A stretch of 64,000 nucleotides of DNA from NCBI GenBank assembly GCA_963665005.2, contig CAXXTQ010000001.1:1612001-1676000 (forward strand), given 5' to 3'. Both the position numbers and the translations under genes were made by a program. Positions 33,986 to 41,570 of this stretch are shown here, piece after piece. Source of the DNA: G963665005 sp963665005 (GTDB lineage: Bacteria > Bacillota > Clostridia > Christensenellales > SZUA-584). The notes beneath the pieces are model-generated. The model saw only the letters and a program-made list of their open reading frames with translations. It was not told where the DNA came from and searched no databases. Numbering within the stretch: position 1 is the first letter of the stretch; every line of letters begins with the position of its first letter.

Positions 33986-35497
33986 ATGACAAGATACAGA
34001 AAAAAGAGCAGGAGAATAAAAAAAGCGGGCTTTAATCGTTCCGGCTCGGGCAGGCCGAGAATAAAGAGTGTAAGCGATGTCGGCACTTTAAGAAGAACGA
34101 GAAGCAAAAGCAAAATTAAAGCTTTCATCCGCAGAAACTTTAAGATACTGGCAATCGCTGTTTTTGTCGTTATAGTCGGCGGGCTTAGCCTTATACTCAT
34201 ACTCGGAGGCAAAGATAAGGCGGCAAGCAATGAACAGGCGCTGGATTCTTCTGCAGCCACGCCTCCCGAAGCGCAGGATGTAGCCGAGTTTGACGAAGAT
34301 GCCGAATATTCATATGAGGGCGTAGACGAGAGTATACTTGAAGGCATGGCGGGCACTGACGACAGCATGTTTTCTGACGCCGATGCCGAGCTTGCAGACG
34401 CGTTGTTTGCCGAAGAAGGCATTAGAATAGGCGTTACCATAGGAAACATAATTACAAAGAATGACGAGCTTCTATTAAGCAAACTTGAAGAGGTTTCGAA
34501 TATTGCAGAGACACAAAAGCAAGTATATGAGGTATATTATTATAATGCCGGCGGAGATTATAACCAGCAGCTTCAGGATGTTAGAAGCCTTATCAAAAAC
34601 GAAGTTGATGTTATAATTATAGGTTCAACAAATGAAGAAAGCTTTAACATGGTAACTTCGATGGCGTCAACCGAAGGCATACCTGTTGTTGCTTATGATG
34701 CTCCTGTCAGCACGGGTTATGTTATGAACGTTGTCACAGATCAGACTGCGTGGGGCGAAAAATACGGCAATTTTATGGCCCAGAAGCTTACTGCGGGAAA
34801 TGTCGTTCAGATACTCGATGATGACGAGAATGAATGCGACACACAGCGAAATAACGCCATACAAAACGTGCTTGCAAAAAATACCGAAATAATAACAACG
34901 GTAAAAAATTATCCGGAATGGAGAAAGAGCGAGGCAAACGACGCTCTGGCTGCTATTTTAGCAGAAATAGGCCAGATAGACGGGCTGTTAACCGAAGAAG
35001 GAATGGCGCAGGGCATAATAGAAGCTTATATTGACAAGGCTAAAAAGATAGACGATTTAGCAAATGCGCAAAACATACTGCCAAAAGCAATGTGCGCCGA
35101 TGCCACAGCCGGATTTATAAAAATATGGTACGCGCTAAAGAACGAGGGAGTAGATATAACTCCCGAGCCCGAAGAAGATACGGAAACGGACGAGCAAACT
35201 CCGAAGGTAATGTATACGGCTGGTTTTGGGGAATTTGTCGTATGCGCTCAACCCAAACCTGTGGGTATAGGCGCGGCCGCGTTCGAGATTGCCTTAAAGA
35301 TAGCCCAGGGGTATGAATTAAAACCGGGAGTGAGTTCGACTTATGAGTTTACAGTAAGCACATTTATTACCGATTATAACCTTGCGGAGTATTACGAACA
35401 GGTAAAAGACCAAAAAGACGATTATGTGATTAGCGAAAAAATTTCAGAGCAGGATATACTGGCGCTGTTTGACCCACCCGAAGAAGAAACGGATTAA
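33986..35497 (+). CDS. Membrane-anchored periplasmic-binding-protein (type 1) domain protein
   Basis: This 503-residue protein has a strongly basic cytoplasmic N-terminus (about 1-50, many Arg/Lys/Ser), one transmembrane helix (ILAIAVFVVIVGGLSLILIL), an acidic linker, and then a sugar-binding-protein-like fold. That fold has IRIGVTIGNIITKNDELLL, DVIIIGSTNEESFNMV, GIPVVAYDAPVSTGYV and a late GFGEFVVCAQPKPVGIGAAA, as in LacI/RbsB-type binding proteins. The lipoprotein cysteine usual in Gram-positive binding proteins is absent; the anchor is a type II helix. There are no ABC transporter genes alongside, so it may be a sensor or scaffold rather than a transport component. Confidence 0.75.
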   Translation: MTRYRKKSRRIKKAGFNRSGSGRPRIKSVSDVGTLRRTRSKSKIKAFIRRNFKILAIAVFVVIVGGLSLILILGGKDKAASNEQALDSSAATPPEAQDVAEFDEDAEYSYEGVDESILEGMAGTDDSMFSDADAELADALFAEEGIRIGVTIGNIITKNDELLLSKLEEVSNIAETQKQVYEVYYYNAGGDYNQQLQDVRSLIKNEVDVIIIGSTNEESFNMVTSMASTEGIPVVAYDAPVSTGYVMNVVTDQTAWGEKYGNFMAQKLTAGNVVQILDDDENECDTQRNNAIQNVLAKNTEIITTVKNYPEWRKSEANDALAAILAEIGQIDGLLTEEGMAQGIIEAYIDKAKKIDDLANAQNILPKAMCADATAGFIKIWYALKNEGVDITPEPEEDTETDEQTPKVMYTAGFGEFVVCAQPKPVGIGAAAFEIALKIAQGYELKPGVSSTYEFTVSTFITDYNLAEYYEQVKDQKDDYVISEKISEQDILALFDPPEEETD

Positions 35498-35511
35498 ATA
35501 ATAATTAAAAG

Positions 35512-35553
35512 GCGGCGCGGATTTATTGCAAAAGCAAGCCGCGCCAGTTTTTT
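35512..35553 (+). terminator. Terminator after the binding-protein gene
   Basis: GGCGCGG and CCGCGCC pair across an 18-nt loop, then AGTTTTTT. Confidence 0.75.
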
Positions 35554-35591
35554 AGGCAGCAGGAAATAGCTTTTTAATATAGAGGTAAAAA

Positions 35592-36215
35592 ATGAGTTAT
35601 ATAGATATTTCCATGCCGTTAAAGCACGGTATGGCGGGTTATCCGGGCGATCCTCCCGTAACGTTTTCAAAGATATTAAATATTGCCGAAGGCGCTAATG
35701 CGAATTTGACGCTTTACAGCTTTGGCTCGCATTGTGCAACGCATTTTGACGCCCCGTACCATATGTTTGAGGACGGCAAAAAAGCTGCCGATTTTCCTGC
35801 CGATTATTTTATAGGCAAAGCGCAGGTTTTCTCATTTATGTTGGGTGAAGATATAAAGCTAGAAGATATAATTTCTTTTAATATAAAAAAGGGCGATATT
35901 GTTTTATTCAAAACGCCAAACAGCGATTTGCCCCATGATAAATTCATCAAAGATTTTACGGCGGTAACGCCAGAAGCCGCGGAGTATCTTATAAAGGCTG
36001 GCGTACGCGCGGTAGGTGTGGATTATTTATCTATTGAGAGGTTTGAAGATACCGCTGACCTTACTCACCGGATTCTGCTTGGCGCGGGCGTGCCTATTAT
36101 AGAAGGGCTGGATTTATCTAAAGTTTCTGAGGGTGTTTATAAAATGACGGCTATGTTTATGCTGATTGAAGGCAGCGACGGCGCGCCTTTGCGTGCGATA
36201 CTCGAAAAATATTAA
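35592..36215 (+). CDS. Cyclase family / arylformamidase-like metal hydrolase
   Basis: This is a 207-residue protein. The zinc motif appears as FGSHCATHFDAPYHMF (HxxxHxDxPxH form), preceded by MPLKHGMAGYPGDPPV, as in kynurenine formamidase (KynB) and polyketide cyclase-like enzymes of PF04199. AVGVDYLSIERF and a late PIIEGLDLSKV are also family-like. No tryptophan-degradation genes are nearby, so the substrate is open; a general cyclic amide or ester hydrolase is most likely. AGAGGTAAAAA precedes the ATG at 35592. Confidence 0.85.
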   Translation: MSYIDISMPLKHGMAGYPGDPPVTFSKILNIAEGANANLTLYSFGSHCATHFDAPYHMFEDGKKAADFPADYFIGKAQVFSFMLGEDIKLEDIISFNIKKGDIVLFKTPNSDLPHDKFIKDFTAVTPEAAEYLIKAGVRAVGVDYLSIERFEDTADLTHRILLGAGVPIIEGLDLSKVSEGVYKMTAMFMLIEGSDGAPLRAILEKY

Positions 36216-36240
36216 AAGAGGCAGCTAGGGCTGTTTTTTC

Positions 36241-37224
36241 TTATTCAAAGATTTTCGGGCGGCCGAAAGCGTTCCAACCGGGCTTGGTATAAGTACCGCC
36301 GCTTCCAACTACTCTTTGCGCAGTCCTGTCATCAACACTCGCACAAGTTACTACTCCTGTAAAACCCGACATAGCTTCGTATACTTCGCCGTTCTCGCCG
36401 ACAATGCCCATGTGCGTAATTCTGTCCGAATCGTTCGAATAAAATACACAGTCGCCTGCGGCAATCTCATTTTTGTTTATTGGCGTGCAGTAAGAATTAT
36501 AAAAAGTATCGGCGGTAGTATCAAGATAACTGTCGTAAATTTCCGCTTTATTAGCGCTGTACCACCATAGCCCGCTGCAATCCCAGGCATAATCGGCAGG
36601 AAATTCCCATACTCCGCTTTCGTCGCACTTTTTCGCGATATTAAGTATATATTCATATCTGCCGCCGGTAAAATATTCGGGATGGCGGGTATAACGTTCG
36701 TTGACGTATTCCTGCGTTACTTTATTGCCCTGCGCACCGTAAATATACTGCCCGCCCACACACGATTTTACGATGTCTAACGTTTTTCTAACATCGTTTG
36801 ACAGTTCGTCGATTAAACGGATATGCTTGCCAAATTCGCAAAAAGCGTAACCGTCAGTATCCTGCCAATCAATGTGCAGATATTCATGGTTTAGCGTTTT
36901 ATCAAGAACGGTTATTTTATCGCCGTTTTCTAACTCTCCGAGTTTTGCATAGCTTATGTTTCGCCCTTTTCTTACGCTGATACGGTTAGCGGTAACAACG
37001 GCAAGCAACGGTTTTATGTCATCGTCAAACTTTATGTATTCGCCGAAATTAGAATAAGCATAACCCGCCTGCCATAAGACTTTTGCGTACTTTTTATTCA
37101 GCTCGTCATCTAATACTATTATGATATCGTCTTTTGTATATTCACCGAGCTTTGTATATTGCTGGCCAGGGCCTATTCTTACACTGATTTTATTTGCGGT
37201 AACTTTTGCATTTTTCAAAATCAT
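36241..37224 (-). CDS. Protein with two SH3b domains and an NlpC/P60 peptidase domain
   Basis: This is a 327-residue protein. Two bacterial SH3 repeats occupy about 5-60 and 75-135 (VTANKISVRIGPGQQYTKLG and VTANRISVRKGRNISYAKLG). A C-terminal NlpC/P60 domain follows, with the catalytic cysteine in YAWDCSGLWWYS and histidine in RITHMGIVGENG. This type cuts D-Glu-diaminopimelate bonds in peptidoglycan. It has no signal peptide, so it resembles phage-type endolysins or is released by lysis. It is separate from the dockerin cluster at 48-53 kb and carries no dockerin. Confidence 0.85.
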   Translation of the reverse strand: MILKNAKVTANKISVRIGPGQQYTKLGEYTKDDIIIVLDDELNKKYAKVLWQAGYAYSNFGEYIKFDDDIKPLLAVVTANRISVRKGRNISYAKLGELENGDKITVLDKTLNHEYLHIDWQDTDGYAFCEFGKHIRLIDELSNDVRKTLDIVKSCVGGQYIYGAQGNKVTQEYVNERYTRHPEYFTGGRYEYILNIAKKCDESGVWEFPADYAWDCSGLWWYSANKAEIYDSYLDTTADTFYNSYCTPINKNEIAAGDCVFYSNDSDRITHMGIVGENGEVYEAMSGFTGVVTCASVDDRTAQRVVGSGGTYTKPGWNAFGRPKIFE

Positions 37225-37421
37225 TCTCCGAGTAATAATATTTTTTTAAATATTGCACATTTAATATTATGCCGGGGTTTTTCAAAAAATTAATTATTTC
37301 ATGTAGTATCATTTACTGTCAATGTTTACAATGGTAATTATTATAAATAAAACATCGAAGACGATGACATTATGCCATGCGATATGATATGATATTCTGC
37401 GAATGAATATAAGGGGAGTGT

Positions 37422-38342
37422 ATGAAAAACAGTATATTTGAAAGTAAATCTATAATGGTAATAACCGCTCTTTTTTGCTGTATACTATGGGGAAGTGCTT
37501 TTCCGGGAATAAAGATATCGTATGCGCAGATGGATCTGCAAAATGAATTTCAAAAAGTATTATTGGCAGGCATAAGATTTACACTTGCCGGCGGTGGAGT
37601 GCTCATATTTGCAAAGTTTAAACAAAAAATTAAGCTTAAACCTTTAAAAAAAGAAGTGCCTTTTATTCTTCTTATTGCTTTGCTGACATTTGGTTCGTAC
37701 TCGCTGCATTATATAGGCATGGGAAATACCACAGGAGTAAAAGCTTCTATAATAATATCATTGAGCGTGTTCTTTGTGGCGATTTTTGCACATTTTGTTT
37801 TTAAAACGGATAAGCTTAACTGGAAGAAAGCAATCGGCTTTTTGTGCGGCTTTGCAGGAGTTATCGTGGTCAATCTGTCGCTGCTAGATCATACGGCTTT
37901 TTCATTTGCTTTAAATGGCGAAGGGTTTATAGTAATATCGTGTTTTTTTGGGGCTTTAACTACTATCCTTGTAAGAAAATTTTTAGGAAAAATCAACGCT
38001 ATAAAACTTAATGGATGGCAGCTGACCGTAGGCGGTGCTGTGCTCATAATAGTAGGTTACGCAGGATATCCTAAAATGCTTGAGTTTAATTTAGTATCGG
38101 GATTGATGCTTCTTTATTTGTCGGTAATTTCAGCCGTCGCTTTTTCACTGTGGTTTATATTGCTCGGGCACCATAACGCATCTGAGGTAGAACAGTACAA
38201 ATTTGCTATACCCGTTTTCGGCACGCTTTTATCGGTTATTTTTATAGCAGGCGAGCATATAGGTATCGAAGTGCTTGCCGCCGCCGTTCTTGTGGCAATC
38301 GGCACATTTATTGTAAACAGGCAAAACAGGCAACTGGTATAA
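37422..38342 (+). CDS. DMT-family (EamA) transporter
   Basis: This is a 306-residue membrane protein with about ten hydrophobic helices in two EamA repeats (first half ending near residue 145). CCILWGSAFPGIKISY in helix 1 and the repeat-like WFILLGHHNASEVEQYKFAIP in the second half are typical of drug/metabolite transporters. The substrate is not predictable; amino acids and metabolites are common. The ATG at 37422 follows GGGGAG. It is divergent from the SH3/NlpC gene across a 197-bp AT-rich region. Confidence 0.9.
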   Translation: MKNSIFESKSIMVITALFCCILWGSAFPGIKISYAQMDLQNEFQKVLLAGIRFTLAGGGVLIFAKFKQKIKLKPLKKEVPFILLIALLTFGSYSLHYIGMGNTTGVKASIIISLSVFFVAIFAHFVFKTDKLNWKKAIGFLCGFAGVIVVNLSLLDHTAFSFALNGEGFIVISCFFGALTTILVRKFLGKINAIKLNGWQLTVGGAVLIIVGYAGYPKMLEFNLVSGLMLLYLSVISAVAFSLWFILLGHHNASEVEQYKFAIPVFGTLLSVIFIAGEHIGIEVLAAAVLVAIGTFIVNRQNRQLV

Positions 38343-38423
38343 AGATTTACCGTAAAAATGTTTTATTGAAATTAAAAAAAATTTTGTTATAATAGAAAAG
38401 ATAATTTTTATTAAGGGTAGGTT

Positions 38424-39038
38424 ATGATTAAAAGGATTGATTCGAGTTTGATAGATATAATTGAAGGTAAAAAAATATATTACGGTGCGGACCAGGCATG
38501 GTTTAAGAAAAAGGCACATAAAAAATCGGGGTGCGGGCCTGCTGTCGCTGCTCTTATAACTATGTATATGGCGGCTGTTTTCCCAGAAAAATGCGCAGAA
38601 TTGTACAAATTCGGCTGGCCGGCAAAAAAAGAAGATTTTATAAAGCATATGGTAAACGTGCGTGAATTTGTGAAGCCGGGGCCGTTCGGCCTTACCAACC
38701 CAAAATATTTCGCATCGGCAACAAAAGAATTTGCCAAAAGCAAAAATGTGGATTTGATTTCGCAGATAATATCACGCAGCCTGAGCGTGGGCGTGGCGTT
38801 CGGATTTATAAAAAAAGCGATAGATGAAAATTATATGCCGGCGCTTATGATACTTCGCAACCCTGCACAAGAGATTTCCGATTTTACATGGCACTGGATG
38901 GCGGTCACAGGATATGACGACGAGAAACAGATGATTATAGTTTCTACGTACGGAAAAAAATACGAGCTCGATTTTAAAAAAGTCTGGAACCAGAATAAGC
39001 CATATAAAACCGATTGTTTGTATTTTTACGTCATATAA
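38424..39038 (+). CDS. C39-like cysteine-peptidase-fold protein, function unknown
   Basis: This is a 204-residue protein. SGCGPAVAALITMYMA places a cysteine at the head of a helix, and a histidine follows much later in TWHWMAVTGYDDEKQ, the spacing and context of papain-like C39 family folds. STYGKKYELDFKKVW then resembles the third active-site region. There is no signal peptide or transporter partner, so it is not an obvious bacteriocin leader peptidase; it may be a free cytosolic peptidase or amide hydrolase. The ATG at 38424 follows AAGGGTAGG. It lies just upstream of the tRNA genes. Confidence 0.65.
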   Translation: MIKRIDSSLIDIIEGKKIYYGADQAWFKKKAHKKSGCGPAVAALITMYMAAVFPEKCAELYKFGWPAKKEDFIKHMVNVREFVKPGPFGLTNPKYFASATKEFAKSKNVDLISQIISRSLSVGVAFGFIKKAIDENYMPALMILRNPAQEISDFTWHWMAVTGYDDEKQMIIVSTYGKKYELDFKKVWNQNKPYKTDCLYFYVI

Positions 39039-39113
39039 AAGAGCAGCACAGCGCGGGTTGATACAGTTATAAAAACACATAGAAACTCTTTGTCTGTTTT
39101 TTGAATAAAACAG

Positions 39114-39142
39114 TTGACTAGATGGTAGTTTTGATATAGAAT
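39114..39142 (+). promoter_or_regulatory. Likely promoter of the initiator tRNA
   Basis: TTGACT (39114-39119), a 17-nt spacer and TAGAAT (39137-39142), about 20 bases upstream of the tRNA 5' end. Confidence 0.55.
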
Positions 39143-39162
39143 ATCACTTGCGTTCGTTTCGT

Positions 39163-39239
<77 letters not shown>

Positions 39240-39381
39240 CTAACTTCGTTTGTTCCGTTTGCGGTGTTGCATAAGTTATTGCAGCTTAAAGTATTAGCAT
39301 CGCGCAACAGCGTTTATGGGGCTTTCGGAATATTTATTGGTGATTCGCCGGCTGTTATACGGCTGGCGATTTGCCTATTAT

Positions 39382-39458
39382 GGCGGCGTAGCTCAGTTGG
39401 CTAGAGCATTCGGTTCATACCCGGAGGGTCACAGGTTCGAGTCTTGTCGCCGCTACCA
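39382..39458 (+). tRNA. Elongator tRNA-Met (CAT)
   Basis: This 77-nt tRNA has the acceptor GGCGGCG, anticodon loop TTCATAC (CAT), T arm CAGGTTCGAGTCTTG and encoded CCA. It lacks the initiator features of its neighbour. A tRNA-Ile2 whose C34 is lysidine-modified is an alternative for any CAT anticodon. Confidence 0.85.
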
Positions 39459-39462
39459 AAAT

Positions 39463-39496
39463 AAAAAGAGCATCGTTAGGTGCTCTTTTTATTTTG
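39463..39496 (+). terminator. Terminator after the tRNA-Met pair
   Basis: AAAAAGAGCA pairs with TGCTCTTTTT, then ATTTT, five bases after the tRNA. Confidence 0.85.
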
Positions 39497-39601
39497 GATG
39501 CGGAGGTGAGCGAGAAACTGTAAAAAAGCCGTTATATAAAAAAGAAAAGAAGGACAGATAAAAGAATAAAAGATAAAGAAAAAGTGGACAAGAAAATAAG
39601 A

Positions 39602-39638
39602 GGCGGCTTGCCGTCTTCGAGTCTTGTCGCCGCTACCA
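39602..39638 (+). pseudogene. tRNA-Met remnant: duplicated 3' end with 5' GGCGGC
   Basis: Bases 39616-39640 are identical to 39436-39460 (the 3' end of the intact tRNA-Met plus two following bases). The remnant begins GGCGGC, like the intact tRNA, but lacks the D and anticodon arms. A second terminator-like hairpin (39642-39674) follows, again copying the arrangement of the intact gene. This is either an internally deleted tRNA copy or an att-type duplication. Confidence 0.8.
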
Positions 39639-39641
39639 AAT

Positions 39642-39674
39642 AAAAAAAGAACACCTAATAGTGTTCTTTTTTTT
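39642..39674 (+). terminator. Terminator behind the tRNA remnant
   Basis: AAAAAAAGAACAC pairs with GTGTTCTTTTTTT around CTAATA. Confidence 0.8.
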
Positions 39675-39755
39675 ATAACTGTTATGCGTTAGTTGAACAA
39701 AGAACAAAACCCGCTAAGAGGAAGAAAAATGAAAAGGTTAACCGTTGTAAAAAAT

Positions 39756-39838
39756 AATCGTTCTCCAGTAAAATGAAGTGATTCTGACCAAAGAAATCAC
39801 AAAAAGAAGAACGATTATGAATGATAGCAGTATATCAT
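39756..39838 (+). mobile_element. Truncated 5' end of an IS200/IS605-like element
   Basis: A hairpin with arms AATCGTTCT (39756-39764) and AGAACGATT (39808-39816), enclosing a second stem GTGATT/AAATCAC, is followed by ATGAATGATAGCAGTATATC, which reads MNDSSIS. That is how IS200-type TnpA genes start behind their subterminal hairpin. The frame stops at once and no HUH motif follows, so only the left end survives. Confidence 0.45.
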
Positions 39839-39851
39839 AAGATGGAACTAT

Positions 39852-40228
39852 TTCTTTCCTGCGATAATTTACTACTTAATAGAATATTTTGCTGTTGGTA
39901 AACATTACCAAAACTATATCTTTGCTCACGGCATATCGCTTATCATCATGCCGATTGTAATGTTTGAGCTGTTTTACGGTTACCGGTTCTTATTCTCGAC
40001 ATAATCATATCGTTTATAAGCATAGCGATAGGCTCGTTTGTTGCATACAAGTTGACTGTTTCAAAAAAATCTTTCGCAAAGCTAAGCTTTATAACGCCCA
40101 TGATGATGATAGTGCTCTTTGTTGTATATTCTGTGCTGGCTTTCTTTGCTCCGCACGTGCCTCTTTTCTACGATAAAAATACAGATAGCTACGGTATTGA
40201 AAAAACTGAATACGGGCACAGCCACTAA
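39852..40228 (+). pseudogene. Frameshifted C-terminal part of a DUF6512-like membrane protein gene
   Basis: One frame reads FFPAIIYYLIEYFAVGKHYQ and continues IFAHGISLIIMPIVMFELFY to a stop at 40002-40004. The adjoining frame from 40001 reads IIISFISIAIGSFVAYKL and runs through a last helix and LFYDKNTDSYGIE to the stop at 40226-40228. Together they match the C-terminal two thirds of small five-helix proteins of the DUF6512 type (tentative). The start of the gene is missing and replaced by the IS200-like end. Confidence 0.55.
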
Positions 40229-40275
40229 AATATAAAAAAATGAGTCACCGCCCGCTAAGCGGGCGGTATTGACTA

Positions 40276-40353
40276 CTAATGCCACAAGGCCGCAAGAAGC
40301 AAATTTACAAAAGCGCCGGTTATCTGCCAAATCATAAATTTCTTTTTATTCAT
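40276..40353 (-). pseudogene. Short N-terminal-type fragment, possibly of the same DUF6512-like gene, inverted
   Basis: On the minus strand an ATG at 40353 after GGAGAT encodes MNKKKFMIWQITGAFVNLLL plus five residues before a stop at 40276. This looks like the first helix of DUF6512-like proteins. A strong hairpin (CCGCCCGC/GCGGGCGG, 40246-40264) follows with a T run on the minus strand. It may be a piece of the neighbouring broken gene, inverted, or a real 25-residue peptide gene. Confidence 0.35.
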
Positions 40354-40537
40354 AACAATTATCTCCTTTATATCCCTATTTAATTATATGCTTATTACAA
40401 ATGGGTAAATGAATATATAATCTTTTCTGTTTCGCCTATCTATGCACAACATATTTTTATACTTTCACAATTGTTTGTCTTGCACATAATATATAGCGTA
40501 GGTTTATAAGGTATTAATAAAAAAAAGGAGCAAAGCG

Positions 40538-40774
40538 ATGAACTACGGATGCGGCTATGGATGCAAAAGATACGACGGTTACGGCAACTACGGTGGTTAT
40601 GGTAATTACCGCGGTTACGGCTATCATGGCCGGCCGTCAAGCTTAAGAAGCCAAAGAGGATATAAAGGCTATTGCTGCGGCTGTGATAATTACGGGCGTT
40701 ACAGAGGCAGAGGATACGATGGCTGCAATTTTTATAATTACGGCTGCGGCTGCGGCTTATACAATTTTTATTAA
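40538..40774 (+). CDS. Small Gly/Tyr/Cys-rich protein
   Basis: This 78-residue low-complexity protein is built of Tyr-Gly, Cys-Gly and Asn-Tyr units (MNYGCGYGCKRYDGYGNYGG at the start, NYGCGCGLYNFY at the end), with scattered Arg. AAAGGAG sits ten bases before the ATG, which supports real translation. The composition resembles spore coat, exosporium or cell-surface cross-linked structural proteins, but no family can be assigned. There are no membrane helices or signal peptide. Confidence 0.6.
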   Translation: MNYGCGYGCKRYDGYGNYGGYGNYRGYGYHGRPSSLRSQRGYKGYCCGCDNYGRYRGRGYDGCNFYNYGCGCGLYNFY

Positions 40775-40825
40775 ACGTGCAAAAAGTTTTTTCTTTGGGC
40801 GTATAGAATTTTTTTCTATATCTTC

Positions 40826-40884
40826 TTGACAAAGAAAATATGCGCGATTATAATGTGACCGTAAGGTCATATGACTTATCGGTC
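40826..40884 (+). promoter_or_regulatory. Promoter and TetR-type operator of the ABC exporter operon
   Basis: TTGACA (40826-40831), 17-nt spacer, TATAAT (40849-40854). Directly downstream, 40857-40884 is a 28-bp dyad (GACCG...CGGTC, 11 of 14 positions symmetric) covering the expected start of transcription. This is the natural site for the TetR regulator encoded at 40911. Confidence 0.75.
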
Positions 40885-40910
40885 ATATTGTTTGAAAGAA
40901 GAGGATTACT

Positions 40911-41546
40911 ATGCCCAAAGAAACTTTTTTTAATCTGGCGGAAGAAAAGCAAAAATCTATAAAAGAGGCTGCGATAGACGAATTTGCGCAATATAGCTAC
41001 GAAAACGCCAGTATTAACAGAATTGTAGAAAGATGCAAAATCGCTAAAGGCAGTTTCTATCAATATTTTGAAGATAAAACGGATTTGTTTTTATATATAT
41101 TAACTTTGATAAGCGAAGAAAAAATAAAATATATAACGCCCGTAATGCTAAACCCCGAAAAACATGATTTTTTTAAGCTTATAAGAGAGCTTTATGTATC
41201 GGGTATGAAGTTTGCCATTAGCAATAAAAAACTGGCAAGCATAGGAAACCATATTATAAGAAATTATGACAGCGCGATATATAAAACGATATTAGATGAC
41301 AATCTTCCGAAAGCCAACACAATATATGAAAAAATGCTGAATCTTGCTATTGCAAGAGGCGAAATAAGAGAAGATATAGATGTTAAGTTTTTGAGTTTTA
41401 TAATGACTCAAATGGGCGTGGCAACGTTCGAATATTGGATAGGGCAGGAAGAAAATGAAGGATATGATTTAGAAGGTTATACGCAAAATGTTTTGATCAC
41501 AATCGATAAGTATTTAGATTTAATAAAAAATGGAATCGGGAAATAA
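40911..41546 (+). CDS. TetR/AcrR-family transcriptional regulator
   Basis: This is a 211-residue protein. The N-terminal helix-turn-helix (AAIDEFAQYSYENASINRIV, then CKIAKGSFYQYFEDKTDLFLY) is canonical; the C-terminal two thirds is a helical ligand-binding domain. It starts after GAAGAGG and lies under an operator-like dyad that overlaps the promoter. It probably represses itself and the ABC-2 exporter genes that follow within 25 bases. Confidence 0.95.
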   Translation: MPKETFFNLAEEKQKSIKEAAIDEFAQYSYENASINRIVERCKIAKGSFYQYFEDKTDLFLYILTLISEEKIKYITPVMLNPEKHDFFKLIRELYVSGMKFAISNKKLASIGNHIIRNYDSAIYKTILDDNLPKANTIYEKMLNLAIARGEIREDIDVKFLSFIMTQMGVATFEYWIGQEENEGYDLEGYTQNVLITIDKYLDLIKNGIGK

Positions 41547-41570
41547 TTATTATTAAAGGAGGCAGACTGT

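Noticed and set aside
36241..37224. SH3/NlpC-P60 gene as a member of the dockerin cluster
   Set aside because: It has no signal peptide and no dockerin repeats, and lies 10 kb away in a different context.
39316..39561. 81-codon open frame over the second tRNA-Met
   Set aside because: It reads through the tRNA and its terminator; this is a shadow of the RNA gene.
40538..40774. Repetitive Tyr/Gly codons as a possible CRISPR-like or satellite array
   Set aside because: The repeats are irregular in length and sequence and keep one reading frame with a ribosome binding site, so a low-complexity protein is more likely. No CRISPR array was seen anywhere in the window.
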